From Rhinopomastus cyanomelas (lineage: Eukaryota; Chordata; Aves; Bucerotiformes; Rhinopomastidae), in NCBI GenBank assembly GCA_013400115.1, contig VXBP01000228.1, positions 649,365-713,364 of the forward strand: a DNA stretch of 64,000 bases, written 5' to 3'. Below, one piece after another: positions 28,701 to 38,755 of the stretch. The notes beneath the pieces were generated by a model. The model saw nothing but the letters and a program-made list of their open reading frames with translations, made no database searches and was not told the origin of the DNA. The first letter of the stretch is position 1, and each line of letters starts with the position of its first letter. The translations under genes and the position numbers were made by a program.

Positions 28701-31700
28701 AGATGACAGGGTGGAGAGTCGTGGCCCTACAGCTCTAACTTGACCCCAGGGCCAGCTGGCACCATGGTTTGGAGAAGCAGGAACTAGTGCTGATTTTCCC
28801 CCCACCACGGAGCAACCACTCAGTGACCCGTGGTGAGCTGAAGGATTCTTCCCTTTCCCCGGTAGCTGAGGCAGGAGGAGAAAGGAGACGTGAGGGTCAT
28901 GGAACCCTCTCGGTCACATTTGCAAAGTGGGGGGTGGCCCCTGCTGATGCGGCCATGCGGTTGGTCTCCATCTTGAAGCCCTCACACAGCCAGGGCCATG
29001 CGGCCGTCACCACTGTCTTAGAAAACACTGATCAGCAGGAAGAGAGACTGTTCATCATTTCTGCCACTGAGAAAAGCTGAGTATTGAGGAGAGAAGGAGC
29101 CTTAAGAGAGGCATCTGAGAATTCCTTTGTACTTAGCTGAAGAAAGCAGAAGGACTCGAGAATCCTTAAACCTTGGGCATGGAAGACAGAGACTGGGTTC
29201 TTTTTGAAAGCATGTCTTCTGCATTGAGGAATGCAGTTCAGGTGCTGAGGAATCAGTCCTGCCAGATCAGCATTGTACTGCAGAAGCTGCACTGAAGAAC
29301 TGACGAGTTCTCTGGTCTGGATGGCCAAGAGTCCGCCATCTGCAGGCAAGAGCGGTGACATATAAGGGACAATAGAGAGGGTGGTCATACCCGTCCCTGC
29401 TTGACTGATGTGCCCTCTCCCCAGGTCTCTAATGTAAAAAAACCCAAGGACCCATATGATAGTGATCTCCCACTGTATTTTTTCAGAATATACGATGGCA
29501 TTTGTGACAGTTTCTAGTTTGTGTGACTAACTTGCTTAACCTTTTCTTCTTTTCTATATACAGTTATAGAGTTAACAAACCCTTTTCCATTTTCTTTAAG
29601 CTAGCCATTGTCTGGCAAATTCTGTCTGAGATCTCATCGAGACCTAACTGCTTCGTTTTCTTTTCCTTTGTCTTTAATTGTGGCCTTGAACCCACCACAA
29701 CTCAGCATAGTCAGCAGGTCAGCAAAGACAAGACCTGTCATTTAGACTGCTGTCAAGGCAATTAATACTGCAGAATCACATTGAGCTAACATTTGCCTTA
29801 ATAAAGAGACTCATTTCTTTTTCTTACAAACACATTTGTTTAATTCTTTCCTCTCCCTGAAAGACATTGAACTCTATGAGAAGTTCTACCATTAGGGGAG
29901 AAATCTCCTTATAACCACAATCTGTTTCATTTTGCTTTCAAAGGCTGGAGGAAAGAGATACACGTCAGAGTATCTGCAACAGAAACCACGAAAGGAAATA
30001 TAGATGTAGCCTTGACTGGAACGGATGGGTTCAGGAAAACTTACACAATTGACAAGTAAGTTTTACATGACTGTTGAAAAAAACAGCTCCATCATTGTTA
30101 TCACATTGTATTTATACAGCTATTTGTACGTCTCATCCTGTTCTATGGGACATTGATTTACACTGGCAACAAAAGCAGCTGTTAAGTTGCTGAAGTTCCA
30201 CATGCTATAAAAGTGTGGTTGAAATCTGCTTGCTGGTCTCTCTTGCTCTATATTTTATTTTCTGATCAAAGTAGGCAACAGCAAAGAGCTCTGTGGCTAC
30301 TGCTGGACTGAAACATCGTTTGGTGATCTGCTCTGAAAAGACAAATTAAATCCAGTCATTCCATCACTAAGCTTAGCCCCGTCACAATGTTTGCCCTAAA
30401 AAATATTAGAGCTATTTTAAGTATAAAAAAAACCAAGGTACCCAGGACTTTAATGAAGTCCTAAGTCTGCATGGCTTGAGTCAGCTGAGGGGACCTCACT
30501 TTGCACTTCTTGTTTCAGGACTTGAGACATTATGCCCTACTGCCTGGGCTGAAAGACTGACCTACATGAGGCTCTGCATCAAGAGCCATGTGCATTTCCC
30601 AAAGAACATACTCTCCAAGAAAATATTCTAGGCCAAAATTTTTGCCTAACAAACCTGGTTGCAACAAAATGAGAAAAAAAGTAATTAAATTGTTACAATA
30701 GTTTTCAAAGCTTCATAGAATCATTAGGGATTGGAAGGGACCTCAAAAGATCATCCAGTCCAACCCCCCTGCCACAGCAGGATCACCTAGACCAAGTCAT
30801 ACAGTCAGTTAAGGTTAGAAGGATCATCCAATTCCAACTCTCCTGCCATCGGCAGGGACACCCCACCCTGGATCAGGCTGGCCAGAGCCTCATCTCTCAT
30901 GGCATCCCACAACTCAGCTCTCTCTCTGCCTAAACTGTAGTATGTTCTCCTCCTCATTTGTAAAGGACCACCGAGCACCATGTTTGTGCTTTTTCTTTTG
31001 GCAGAGGAACTTTCGAACCAGGCAGAACATACTGGAACTATATTGATACAGAAATTCCTGGGAACATTTCAAAAGTGGAGTTTCTCTGGAAAAAGCAGCT
31101 AGGTCAGGCAGACCAGGGCCGCATGGGAGCTGAAGAAGTCACAATCATATCCGGGGAAAATGGAAATACGTAAGTACACAATCCAACAGTGTTCCATTCT
31201 CCAGGTCCAGGGAAAAAACCAAGCAAACAACAACCCCAAAACACAAAACTCAAACCCCTTTTGCATGGCACCTTGTGCTCCATAAAGCAACTAGGTTTAA
31301 ATACTAAAATAACAACCTGGTCTAAATTCAATGCCAGTACCCCTGGGCTTTTGGCTGGCTGCAGTTACTTCCACCACCCCAGCAAGGCAGCCAGGCTTCC
31401 CCACAGAGCAGAGATATCAACTCTGCAATTCTAGGTGGGTGTAGCCCTGCACTTTTAAGAAAGGTACAAGATTTTCCCCTAAAGTACAGTTTCATGTGTC
31501 CACATCTGCATTAGCACACAGCACAGGTATCAGAAACAGCTCTGCAGTGTACAGCAGTGCACTTGCCTTGGCAGGGTTCTCGAGGATGACTCCAGCCTGA
31601 TCCCACGGGCTGGGATCTGTGGCACATCAGGCATGTTACTGTTGCCCTGACGTCACTCCACCACACAAACTGAAGTGAGGACAGGAAAACTGGATGAGAG

Positions 31701-32002
31701 AGTCCCTTCGAAAGCACACTCCAAGTTAAAAGCAATGGAGTCTGAGCATAAAGGCAAACAGGTCTTAAAATGTAATCATTATCCCCTGACTAGCAATTCT
31801 TTTAAGAAAAAATATTTGATAAACCATAGTTTATGTCTTCACTTTACTGGACCTAACATGAAATAAAAATAGGATTTCTATTTGGTTAAGAAAATGCCTT
31901 CCTGTGCCTAAACATACTTCCTTAAACCTCCTCGCCAGGTCTGCGTTCTGTGGCTGTGGAACCGTGCAGCCGAGCAAGTGGCAAGCCCTGAGGCTTTGCT
32001 GA
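13674..32002 (+). CDS. PNLIPRP3: Gene A: pancreatic lipase-related protein (PNLIPRP3-like), complete, 12 coding exons
   Basis: Secreted lipase-family protein of 467 residues. Coding exons: 13674-13722, 15447-15601, 17604-17729, 19129-19263, 20571-20679, 21955-22074, 22157-22279, 25158-25273, 27559-27688, 29944-30055, 31005-31169, 31939-32002; all joins are GT-AG and in frame. Layout: signal peptide about 1-17, alpha/beta-hydrolase domain to about 354, PLAT domain about 355-467. The nucleophile is S171 in GHSLG, the acid D194 in GLDPA, the base H281 in CGH. Six disulfides of pancreatic lipase are all possible: C21-C27, C109-C120, lid C255-C279, C303-C314, C317-C322, C451-C467. Calcium-site R, D and D are kept in VRLDPSD. 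Odd: H96 replaces the aromatic residue after HG at the oxyanion hole, and C239 and C453 are extra. The exon 8-11 wording (YAESIL, GDCFPCPEEGC, LWKK) fits PNLIPRP3 better than PNLIP. Substrate is not known. Family membership is near certain; the exact orthologue is inferred. Confidence 0.9.
13826..14140 (-). mobile_element. CR1 in intron 1 of gene A
   Basis: Antisense CR1 3' end starting about 100 nt after the exon 1 donor; ORF2 C terminus readable on the minus strand. Confidence 0.9.
15447..15601 (+). CDS. PNLIPRP3: Gene A exon 2: mature N terminus
   Basis: Residues 17-68. Starts GREVCYGRLGCF, the family N-terminal signature with the C21-C27 pair, followed by PPWSG and the LYTR strand. Phase 1 in, phase 0 out (CAA|gtaaga). 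Confidence 0.95.
15602..17603. other. Intron 2 of gene A
   Basis: CR1-free. A purine-rich stretch with strong A/G strand bias lies at about 16100-16340. Nothing else recognised. Confidence 0.7.
17604..17729 (+). CDS. PNLIPRP3: Gene A exon 3: oxyanion-hole loop
   Basis: Residues 69-110, 126 nt, phase 0 at both ends, the same length as in gene B. Carries ASNFQTHRKTRFLIHGH; H94-G95-H96 stands where the family normally has HG followed by F or W. C109 pairs with C120 of the next exon. Confidence 0.9.
18521..18993 (-). mobile_element. CR1 in intron 3 of gene A
   Basis: About 470 bp antisense copy; ends about 135 nt before exon 4. Confidence 0.9.
19129..19263 (+). CDS. PNLIPRP3: Gene A exon 4: core beta strand and helix
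   Basis: Residues 111-155. Shows EDVNCILTDW and NNVRIVGAELAYLV, a clear match to the family block VNCI.VDW...VGAE.AY. Phase 0 at both ends (GAG|gtagaa). Confidence 0.95.
19963..20345 (-). mobile_element. CR1, older subfamily, intron 4 of gene A
   Basis: Starts tcatggaaggtattgggttg; minus strand gives RFRLDIRKKFVNLSMVDHGN, the ORF2 end. Confidence 0.85.
20571..20679 (+). CDS. PNLIPRP3: Gene A exon 5: nucleophile elbow
   Basis: Residues 156-191 plus one base. Contains GYSPANIHFIGHSLGAHAAG with catalytic S171. Starts directly after a cag acceptor; donor is ACAG|gtactg, phase 1. Confidence 0.97.
21005..21245 (-). mobile_element. Two adjoining CR1 3' ends of different subfamilies, intron 5 of gene A
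   Basis: 21005-21103 is the ccgggttggaaaagacctct type; 21104-21245 is the young attagggactggaagggacc type, placed directly next to it or within it. Confidence 0.85.
21955..22074 (+). CDS. PNLIPRP3: Gene A exon 6: catalytic Asp and calcium site
   Basis: Residues 192-231. GLDPAGPLF supplies the triad acid D194. VRLDPSDAKFVDIIH holds the calcium-ligand R and two D residues. The Glu of human PNLIP at the first ligand position is Ala here, but that ligand acts through its backbone. Only 82 nt separate it from exon 7. Confidence 0.95.
22157..22279 (+). CDS. PNLIPRP3: Gene A exon 7: GHLDFYPNGG and start of the lid
   Basis: Residues 232-272. Contains GHLDFYPNGG and MPGC, where C255 opens the lid loop. 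The residues before GHLDF (PGILQTC) differ from the usual GFGMS form and bring in an extra cysteine, C239. Confidence 0.93.
22370..22575. repeat. AT-rich tract and 17-bp tandem duplication, intron 7 of gene A
   Basis: 22370-22530 is nearly all A and T with many short palindromes around tatata. It is followed by two perfect copies of tttggagtagggagaga (22542-22558, 22559-22575). Confidence 0.85.
23300..23734 (+). mobile_element. CR1, sense, intron 7 of gene A
   Basis: gatgattaagggagtagaac to ttctgtga; + strand encodes PYEERLRDMGF...FHINMRRNFFTVRVTE. Confidence 0.92.
23840..24280 (-). mobile_element. CR1, antisense, intron 7 of gene A
   Basis: Full 3' region about 440 bp, in inverted orientation to the copy at 23300-23734 with about 105 nt between, so the two could fold into a long hairpin in the transcript. 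Confidence 0.92.
25158..25273 (+). CDS. PNLIPRP3: Gene A exon 8: lid end and catalytic His
   Basis: Residues 273-311. C279 closes the lid and H281 is the triad base (GCGH). YAESIL and GYRC (C303) follow. The lid has 23 residues between cysteines, as in pancreatic lipase, but lacks its tryptophan and its general sequence. Confidence 0.93.
25455..26103 (+). mobile_element. Two CR1 copies, intron 8 of gene A
   Basis: 25455-25783 is an older type ending ttctatggctctatga; 25928-26103 is the young type ending in gtgaatctgtga. Both sense. Confidence 0.85.
26655..27048 (+). mobile_element. Degraded CR1, intron 8 of gene A
   Basis: catgaaactgctggagagag, ctggagagaagaaggcttca and the tail cccattctatgattctgtg are typical CR1 ORF2/3' end with many changes. 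Confidence 0.8.
27559..27688 (+). CDS. PNLIPRP3: Gene A exon 9: cysteine-rich segment after the catalytic His
   Basis: Residues 312-354. GDCFPCPEEGCPLMGHYAD supplies C314, C317 and C322. Ends in YLNTG...PPYA at the junction with the PLAT domain. Donor C|gtaagt, phase 1. Confidence 0.95.
28445..29840. other. Unidentified GC-richer insert in intron 9 of gene A
   Basis: About 1.4 kb, without CR1, with GC-rich and CpG-bearing DNA at 28600-29400 between AT-rich flanks, and AATAAA at 29800-29805 before a T-rich end. It may be an old LTR element or retrocopy, but I find no reverse transcriptase, gag or paired LTR, and no gene. Confidence 0.3.
29944..30055 (+). CDS. PNLIPRP3: Gene A exon 10: first part of the PLAT domain
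   Basis: Residues 355-391 plus two bases. Starts RWRKEIHVRVSATE, the family linker (ARWRYKV in other members) into the beta-sandwich. Donor AA|gtaagt, phase 2. Confidence 0.92.
30714..30940 (-). mobile_element. Two CR1 3' ends, intron 10 of gene A
   Basis: 30714-30806 is the young type; 30807-30940 is the older type (ccatcggcagggacacccca). Both antisense, directly adjoining. Confidence 0.85.
31005..31169 (+). CDS. PNLIPRP3: Gene A exon 11: second part of the PLAT domain
   Basis: Residues 392-446. Contains KVEFLWKKQL and MGAEEVTIISGENGN, close in wording to mammalian PNLIPRP3. Donor AC|gtaagt, phase 2. Confidence 0.95.
31939..32002 (+). CDS. PNLIPRP3: Gene A exon 12: C terminus and stop
   Basis: Residues 447-467 then TGA. 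TSAFCGCG and a final Cys give the C451-C467 pair at the family spacing of 16. C453 is extra. Confidence 0.9.
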
Positions 32003-32254
32003 GGCTCAGCGAGGAGCAGGAGGAGGACACCTTCTTCAGTCAGCAGCAGACTACTCTCAAGGCTCCTTCAACAGATCCTGATCAATGTTTCAGCCCACTA
32101 CAAAAGCTGTGTTCCCAAACGAGTGCTGTCAGCTTTTAACCACACAGGGGTGTCAGCGACGCTTCTGTGAACTCCAGTTGCAAAGACACTGACATCTACC
32201 TGGCCTGTAAATGACACATGCAGGCACCTACATTTCAGAGTCAAGGGGGAAAAT

Positions 32255-32260
32255 AATAAA
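32255..32260 (+). promoter_or_regulatory. Candidate polyadenylation signal of gene A
   Basis: First AATAAA after the stop codon, about 250 nt downstream, inside AT-rich DNA. Position and motif fit; the cleavage site cannot be seen from sequence alone. Confidence 0.45.
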
Positions 32261-32971
32261 ATAGGAAAACAAGTCCTAGCCCATTCCACCTCTAAATACA
32301 CTTAATTAACTTAGGAGCATTCAAATATGGGGGGGGGAAGATAAAAAGAGAAGAAAGATTTTTATAAAGAAAAGAACAAAGAAAGGGAAAAGAAAATCAG
32401 TAGTGGTGGTGGTGGTTAAAAGTAGCACAGACAGCCAAATTCTTTAGTAGTGGCTGCTTACTTTTTCAGGAAAAGGACACTTGAAAGGTTTCAGAAACAC
32501 CCGAATCCTTCTGTTACAAAATCTTGGGGAATAGTTGACATATAAGAATAATCAGAGTTTAAATGATGTTGCTGGACAGGTCCTTCCTTCCTGAAAAACA
32601 CACTTAAATGCTTTAGTAGTGCATCCAAAAACTGTTTAGGAGTGTGTCTGTGTGCTGAGTTGTACAGCAGAGCTTGAAAAACTCTACCACAAAACTCTGC
32701 GTGTGTCGAGCAGGAGAGCAGAGATGTTGGTTGTTGCCTTTTTCCTAGGGAAGGACTCACTCCTGCGCTCCGTGAGCTCTGCTGTGAGTTGGGACTTTTT
32801 CTCTGTAACTGAAACAGGCATCCTCTTTATCAAAACTGTACTGCCTTACTGAGGCTCTTCAGCTTTCTGGCAGCCTTCAAAGCCGTTGTTTTCTATTTAC
32901 TGTGAAGTTGTATTTTCTACCCTTACTTTGTCTTTCTGAAGCTGGGCCTGAGCTGCATTACTTATGTTATT

Positions 32972-33425
32972 ACATTAGGGATTGGAAGGGACCTTGAAAG
33001 ATCATCTAGTCCAATCCCCCTGCCACAGGAGGGTGACCTAGATGAAGTTGCACAGGAACATATCCAGGTGGGTTTTAAATGTCTCCAGAGAAGGAGACTC
33101 TACAACCACCTTCCAGTGCTCTGTAACCTTCACTGGGAAGAAGTTCCTTCTCATACTGATGTGGAACCTCCTGTGCTCCAGCTTACACCCACTGCCCCTC
33201 GTCCTATCACTAGATGACACTGAGAAGAGCCTGTCTCCATCCTCCTGACACCCACCCTTCACATATTTATAAATATTAATGGGGTCACCCCTCAGTCTAC
33301 TTTTCTCCCAGCTCAAGAGACCCATCTACCTCAGCCTTTCCTCATTGGGAGGTGTCCTACTTCCTTCATCATCTTTGTGGCTCTACATTGAACAGAACTC
33401 TCCAGCAGTTCTTTGTGCTTCTGCA
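32972..33425 (-). mobile_element. CR1, antisense, downstream of gene A
   Basis: Young type, about 450 bp; about 20 bp of the usual ORF2 end are missing around 33108. Confidence 0.92.
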
Positions 33426-35866
33426 GCTGAGACTTGGTAGCATTTTAATTGTACATGTTAGCAAGGTCAAACTACTAGAAGTCATCAGCACTGACCAAAA
33501 TAAGTTGTTTCTGTTTCAATACAAGCTCTCCACAAAAACATTTTTGTTTTTCAATTGTCCACTGTGGTCCAATTAGAGTTAATTTCTAAATCTAATGTTC
33601 AGTTTGCCGTTGGGATGCAGAAGTGCATGTGAATCACTCCCAGGGAGGTTTACCCAAAGGTGTCAATGAGAGACGTTACACAAGGCTATATGTGAGTGAT
33701 GAACACGTGTGTTTCAAATTATGCAGCAATAATGTTGAGATGTCAGAACTCAGTCACCTCCTGTTGAAGTTTGCCAAAGGAGCTTGCTTGGGAAGTTTGC
33801 AGCAAAGTTGGCAAATCAGCTGTCTGCCTTCTCAGACTCACTGCTTCCATATCCCTACCACTGCCAACTGTGTGGAGGAGGATCCAGAAACCACCCCAAG
33901 CATGGAAAGTATCTTCCTCCACCCTATAGGCAAAATCCCCTTCTTGCATAAGCAGAGACTCCCCTCTTTTTCTCCCTGGAGAAGTACTAAACAAACCCCT
34001 CACTTCACGTACTCCTACATTTCTATAGGAAATACCAGCAGCCAGTGACTACACCATCTCCAACATCCTCCATCAACCAGGCATGGGTGTCTGCCCCAGA
34101 CTTGCACTAATAATGGTGACAGAGAGAGAAACAGGAAGACTTGTTTTCCCTTTCTTACAGCGAAGAACTGAAGCAAAACAAATGTCGTGACTTCCCCCAA
34201 GGTCACCCAAAAGTGTGCATCAGGGCCAGGTGCCAGGATAGGTCACTGGATGTAATGGCATGAGGCAGCAGTGTGTGTGGTGCCACGTAGACCATCACTG
34301 CTCACAAGAAGGAAGCAATGTCCTATTGAACTCAAGATTTCTATAAAGCCCATCCCATTCTGCCTCTGTACTTGGCTGGACCACTTCTGAATTTCTAAAA
34401 GCTGATGTGATGTTATTACAAATAGTAAATCATAGTCTTACTTTGAAACAGACAAGTTTCACTTTGTTTAATTTTCAGCTATTTATTTCATCCACGTTCT
34501 GACAAAACATGACAGCTCATATGGGCCGAGGTCTTCTGCTGTAAACGTGGTCCAGATCACAGAATCACTCTGGTTGGAGATGACCCCTGGGATCATTGAG
34601 TCCAACCACCTACCTTACCTTACCAGTCCATCCCTAATCCACATCCCTCAACACCTCATCCAAACGATCTTTAAACACATCCAGGGCTGGTGACTCAACC
34701 ACATCGATCAGACCACTTAAAAATACAGGTTTTCTCACCCAATCAGTTCAGCTACAAATAAAATACCACATTAATTCATTCCTTTTGTGTTGTTCCCTTC
34801 AGCACTTTCTGTCACAGACTGTTTGTGAAGATAATTTCCATTCTTTGGTGCAGTAAACACTGCACTCCTTTGCTAATGCATCTACAGCCTGAGCAGAAGA
34901 GACTCATTTTTATGAGTTAAAGGTGAAAAAAATACCAGCAGCAGCAGCTGCCGTGTAGCTGGTAGCAAATAGTCTTCCTCCTGTGTCTTTCTGTATTTAA
35001 AAATGAAAAGAATTACTGGCAAGAAACCTTTGGAGCTGGTCCAGAAAATGTGAGGGTTTTGTATCTCGGAAGGCAATCTGCCTCTGACAAAGGCTGGAAT
35101 GGGTAATCCTTTCGTATCCTCACAAGGAGCTAAGGCAGCTTTGCAGAACAATGTAAAAGGCACCTCTGATACATCAAGTGAGACCCACCGTTTGATAGGT
35201 TTGGCTGTTGTGTTCCAAGCAGCCTTTTTCCTTTTTTTCAAATCAAGTGCTTCATTTTTCTCGGGGTCTGGAGGGCACGCGATGATTTGCATTAAGTACA
35301 TAATGTTATTTAAATATTCCGCAACACTCCGAGTGCTTTAGAATTACAATTCAAATTTCCTTTAATACTCCTTCAGCGTTTGTTCGCCACAAAAGTTATT
35401 CCAAAGGTAAATTACCAGCAAAGCCATTATAAAGCACTCAGCCTCGGGCCCTTTCCTCTCTTGTGACACTTCTGGCAACGGGGTAAAACAAACATACAAC
35501 ACGTACAAACAAACCTCTTAAATCTTTCATGAAAGGAGGAAACAGCTATAATAAGTAATCCCAAACACCAGCCCTCTGCTCTCCTTACACATAATGTAAA
35601 TATAGGTGGTGAAACGTCTGAAAACCTGTGCTTGTCATAAAGTGATATGTGCAGGTGTGCTACGAGAAAACAAGGACCGTGCTTGAGACAGCTCTCCTTC
35701 AACAGGAATAAAATGATTGCACAGAGCAGCAGACTCTTCTTTACAAAAAACACAGCCTATCAAAACCATAAACGTTTGTGAGCCAGGAAACACAAACGTT
35801 ATTGACATTAATTAAACAGAACTAAGAGGCAGAGACCTCAACGTTCACTTAATACAGTCATCTCTC
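33426..35866. other. Intergenic DNA with one CR1
   Basis: Apart from the CR1 at 34557-34720 no element is seen. 34880-35760 is unique DNA with scattered CpG in an AT-rich setting; it could be conserved non-coding DNA, which the window alone cannot show. Confidence 0.4.
34557..34720 (-). mobile_element. CR1 3' end, older subfamily
   Basis: gaatcactctggttggagat ... gatcattgagtccaacc. Antisense. Confidence 0.85.
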
Positions 35867-36405
35867 ACAGAATCACAGAACATCAGGGATTGGAAAGGAC
35901 CTCGAAAGACCATCTAGTCCAATCCCCACACGAGAACTGGATCTCTTAGATCACACAGGAACATATCTAGGCGGGTCTTAAACATCTCCAGAGAACGAGA
36001 CTCCACCACACACCTGAGTAGTCCCTTCCAGTGCTCTGTCACCCTCACTGTAAAGAAGTTCCTTCGCATATTGATGTGGAACCTCCTGTGTTCCAGCTCA
36101 CACCCATTGCCCCTCGTCCTATCATCAGATGCCACTGAGCAGAGCCTGGCTCCATCCTCCTGACACCAACTTTTCACATATTTATAAATGTTAATGGGGT
36201 CACCCCTCAGTCTCCTTTTCTCAAAGTGAAAGGGACCCATGTCCCTCAGCCTTTCCTCATCAGGGAGATGTTCTGCTCCCTTCATCATCTTTGTGGCTCT
36301 GCGCTGGACTCTCTCCAGCAGTTCTGTGTCCTTCTTGAACTGAGGGGCCCAGAAATGGACATTGTATTCCAGATGTGGTCTCAAAAGCACTGGCTGTCCC
36401 TTAGA
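35867..36405 (-). mobile_element. CR1, antisense, about 540 bp
   Basis: Minus strand reads LRPHLEYNVHFWAPQFKKD through HWKGLL...LDMFLCDL, one of the longest open CR1 ORF2 ends here. Confidence 0.93.
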
Positions 36406-37417
36406 GGGGTCTCTTTCACTGACGAGAGCAGGTTCTCTTCCCAGTTTTGATCCTTTCTACTTTATTTTTGTGACTTTTCAGATTTTCATGCTAGTTTTGC
36501 TCCACATATTTTACAATGTTAATCTCATAAATGAAACACGAATTTGCAGGATTGAGCCTCCCAAATCCTGTCACTCTTCTGCCTTTGTCAGAGATGAAGG
36601 TTGTCAAGGCTCTTGCACAGAAAACCTCCTCAGTACCTTCATTCTGCCTTAAAGGCTGTCTCCTTTCTGATTACATCATTTCATAGCACAGTCAAATGCC
36701 TGCATCTTACAGAAATTCCATGGGCAGCTCCACAATTTTCTCCAGGTGAAGATACATCAGGCTTTTTTTCTTCTCTAGATAATCTGCATTTCACCTGTTC
36801 CCATGTGATGCTTTTCAGTTTTTGTTTCTCTTCAAGCTTTCCTCAAGAAAAGCTAATTCCTTCTGCACAGTTCCATGCTGTTAAGTCTTTCTGACTTCTC
36901 CCTTTACATTGAATTGATGTTTCAGCCTTTGTCTTTGGCATACCAGACGTGAGTGAACCATCACACTGGTTCCATGCCTGAGAACACACATCCTAAGGTA
37001 GCACAGTCTGCTTTTAATTATTTTGTGCCCTACTGACCCACCTGAAAGATCACATTATCTGAGAGCAAGTCTGTTTTCCCAGTTACAGGAGCATCACCTC
37101 ACTCTGCTTACATTTCTTCCTGGGTATGTTTTATAGACAAATTAGTTACCTACAGTCTCCCACTCTCTTCTTTTAGTGCAAATCACTGATTTTTCTTTAG
37201 GCATCCCAAACATTTATTTGAATAATTGTCCCAAAACCAAAGCTAACTGGGGCTGGACCTGTTAGACCCAGTTAGAGTAGACACTTGCTCACTGACCTAT
37301 CAGCCAATCTATCTCTATGGGCTCTACAAATCTCATAGGTTTTTAATTCTCCTCTGGTAGCAATATGGTATTGGGGACTTTGTAGGTTCAAATAGTCTCC
37401 AAGTTGCTTTAAATCAG

Positions 37418-37604
37418 AGAATCACAGAATCATTAAAGATAGGAAGGGACCTCAAAAGATCATCTAGTCCAATTCCCCCGCCACAGCAGGATCACCTAGA
37501 CCAAGTCACAGGAACACATCCAGGTAGGTCTTAAACACCCCCAGTGAAGGAGAGTCCACAACCTCCCTGGGCAGCCTGTTCCAGTGCTCTGTCACCCTCA
37601 CTGT
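37418..37604 (-). mobile_element. CR1 3' end
   Basis: Young type, antisense, from gaatcattaaagataggaag to gtcaccctcactgtga. Confidence 0.9.
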
Positions 37605-38519
37605 GAGCTAGTCTATTTCCAATAACCAGGAAGCAGGAGTTGATAACATGCCCAGATCTATTTTTATGGCATTTTTCTCAAAACACAGAGCCAAGAATCT
37701 GTTCTTTAACTATCAAGAATCTGAAAACTTCCGGACAGAACATGCCTCAGCACCAACCCTCGCGCAAACAGAGCACGCCTACATTGCTGGGCTGCCGAGA
37801 AACATACCTCTCCTCCCAGCTACCACAAGGCTGGATGAGGCAAGTGTCTTTCAACACCGGAAGCCTAAGCAATATGTGAAAATACAGGCTGGTGTCAGAG
37901 TCAGTCCCCTCTTCATCTTATCTTTTCTCGGGGGTTTTTTGACACTGGGAAAGCTTGGGACCAAATGTGGGAGATAGCAAGTTCTTTGAGGGCTAGCTTT
38001 GGCCTGAGCCACTTATCTGTGTCTGAGCTGGTCACAGCCATTCTTTCACTTAGCTAAACATTCAAGAAGATTGACATTCATCTTTCAGTCCCCAATTTAG
38101 TTTTCCCCCTTTATTTCAACTGATTCTTTAAAATAAGTTTAATATTCTGGCACTAACAGGAGACCATGCATTCAGAATAATTGGGTTCACCTTCTTCCCT
38201 TTAGTTGTTCCAGGGACTAGTAAAGAGAGCTTGGCTGGCTGCCCTGGTTCTGCTGGGACAGAACCCCAGTTCTGACACGGTGTGCAGCTGTGAGCAGTTT
38301 GGAGTCAGCCAGGGCAGATGACCACAGCTGGCTACAGGTGTATGCCACACCACAAGCCTCTTGCTCGTTGTAATGGGGAACTTATGTTGCAAATTGCAGG
38401 GGCTTCCTTCTTGGGTTCCTGCTCAGGATCCTCCCGACCTTGCTCCTTTCCCTTCTCCTGTTCCTAAGCACTGCTTCTCCGTTTATTGTGACCACTGCAC
38501 CCACACTAGGCTTTGGATA

Positions 38520-38755
38520 GAATCATGGAATATATTGGTTGGAAGGAACTTCCAAAGGTCTAATTCAATCCTCCTACAACAAGCAGGGGCATCTCCAAGT
38601 AGAACAGATTCTTTAGAGCCTCATCAAGCCTGACCTTGGATGTCTCCAGGGATAGAGCCTCTCTAGGCAACCTGTTGTGTGATCTGCCACCCTCAGGTTA
38701 AAGAACTGTTTCCTAATGTGCAGCCTGAATCTGCCCATTTTTGGCTTAAAATTCT
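38520..38755 (-). mobile_element. CR1, older subfamily
   Basis: tcatggaatatattggttgg followed by a diverged ORF2 end; antisense. Confidence 0.8.

Noticed and set aside
28445..29840. Endogenous retrovirus
   Set aside because: No paired LTRs, no gag, polymerase or envelope motif that I can defend; left as unidentified.
33623..34048. 141-codon open frame on the + strand
   Set aside because: No recognisable domain, no splice context and odd composition; chance frame in intergenic DNA.
34882..35301. 139-codon open frame on the minus strand
   Set aside because: No family resemblance and no good start context; kept only as possible conserved non-coding DNA.
35914..36390. 158-codon open frame on the minus strand as a gene
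   Set aside because: CR1 ORF2 end (HFWAPQFKKD, RVTEHWKGL).
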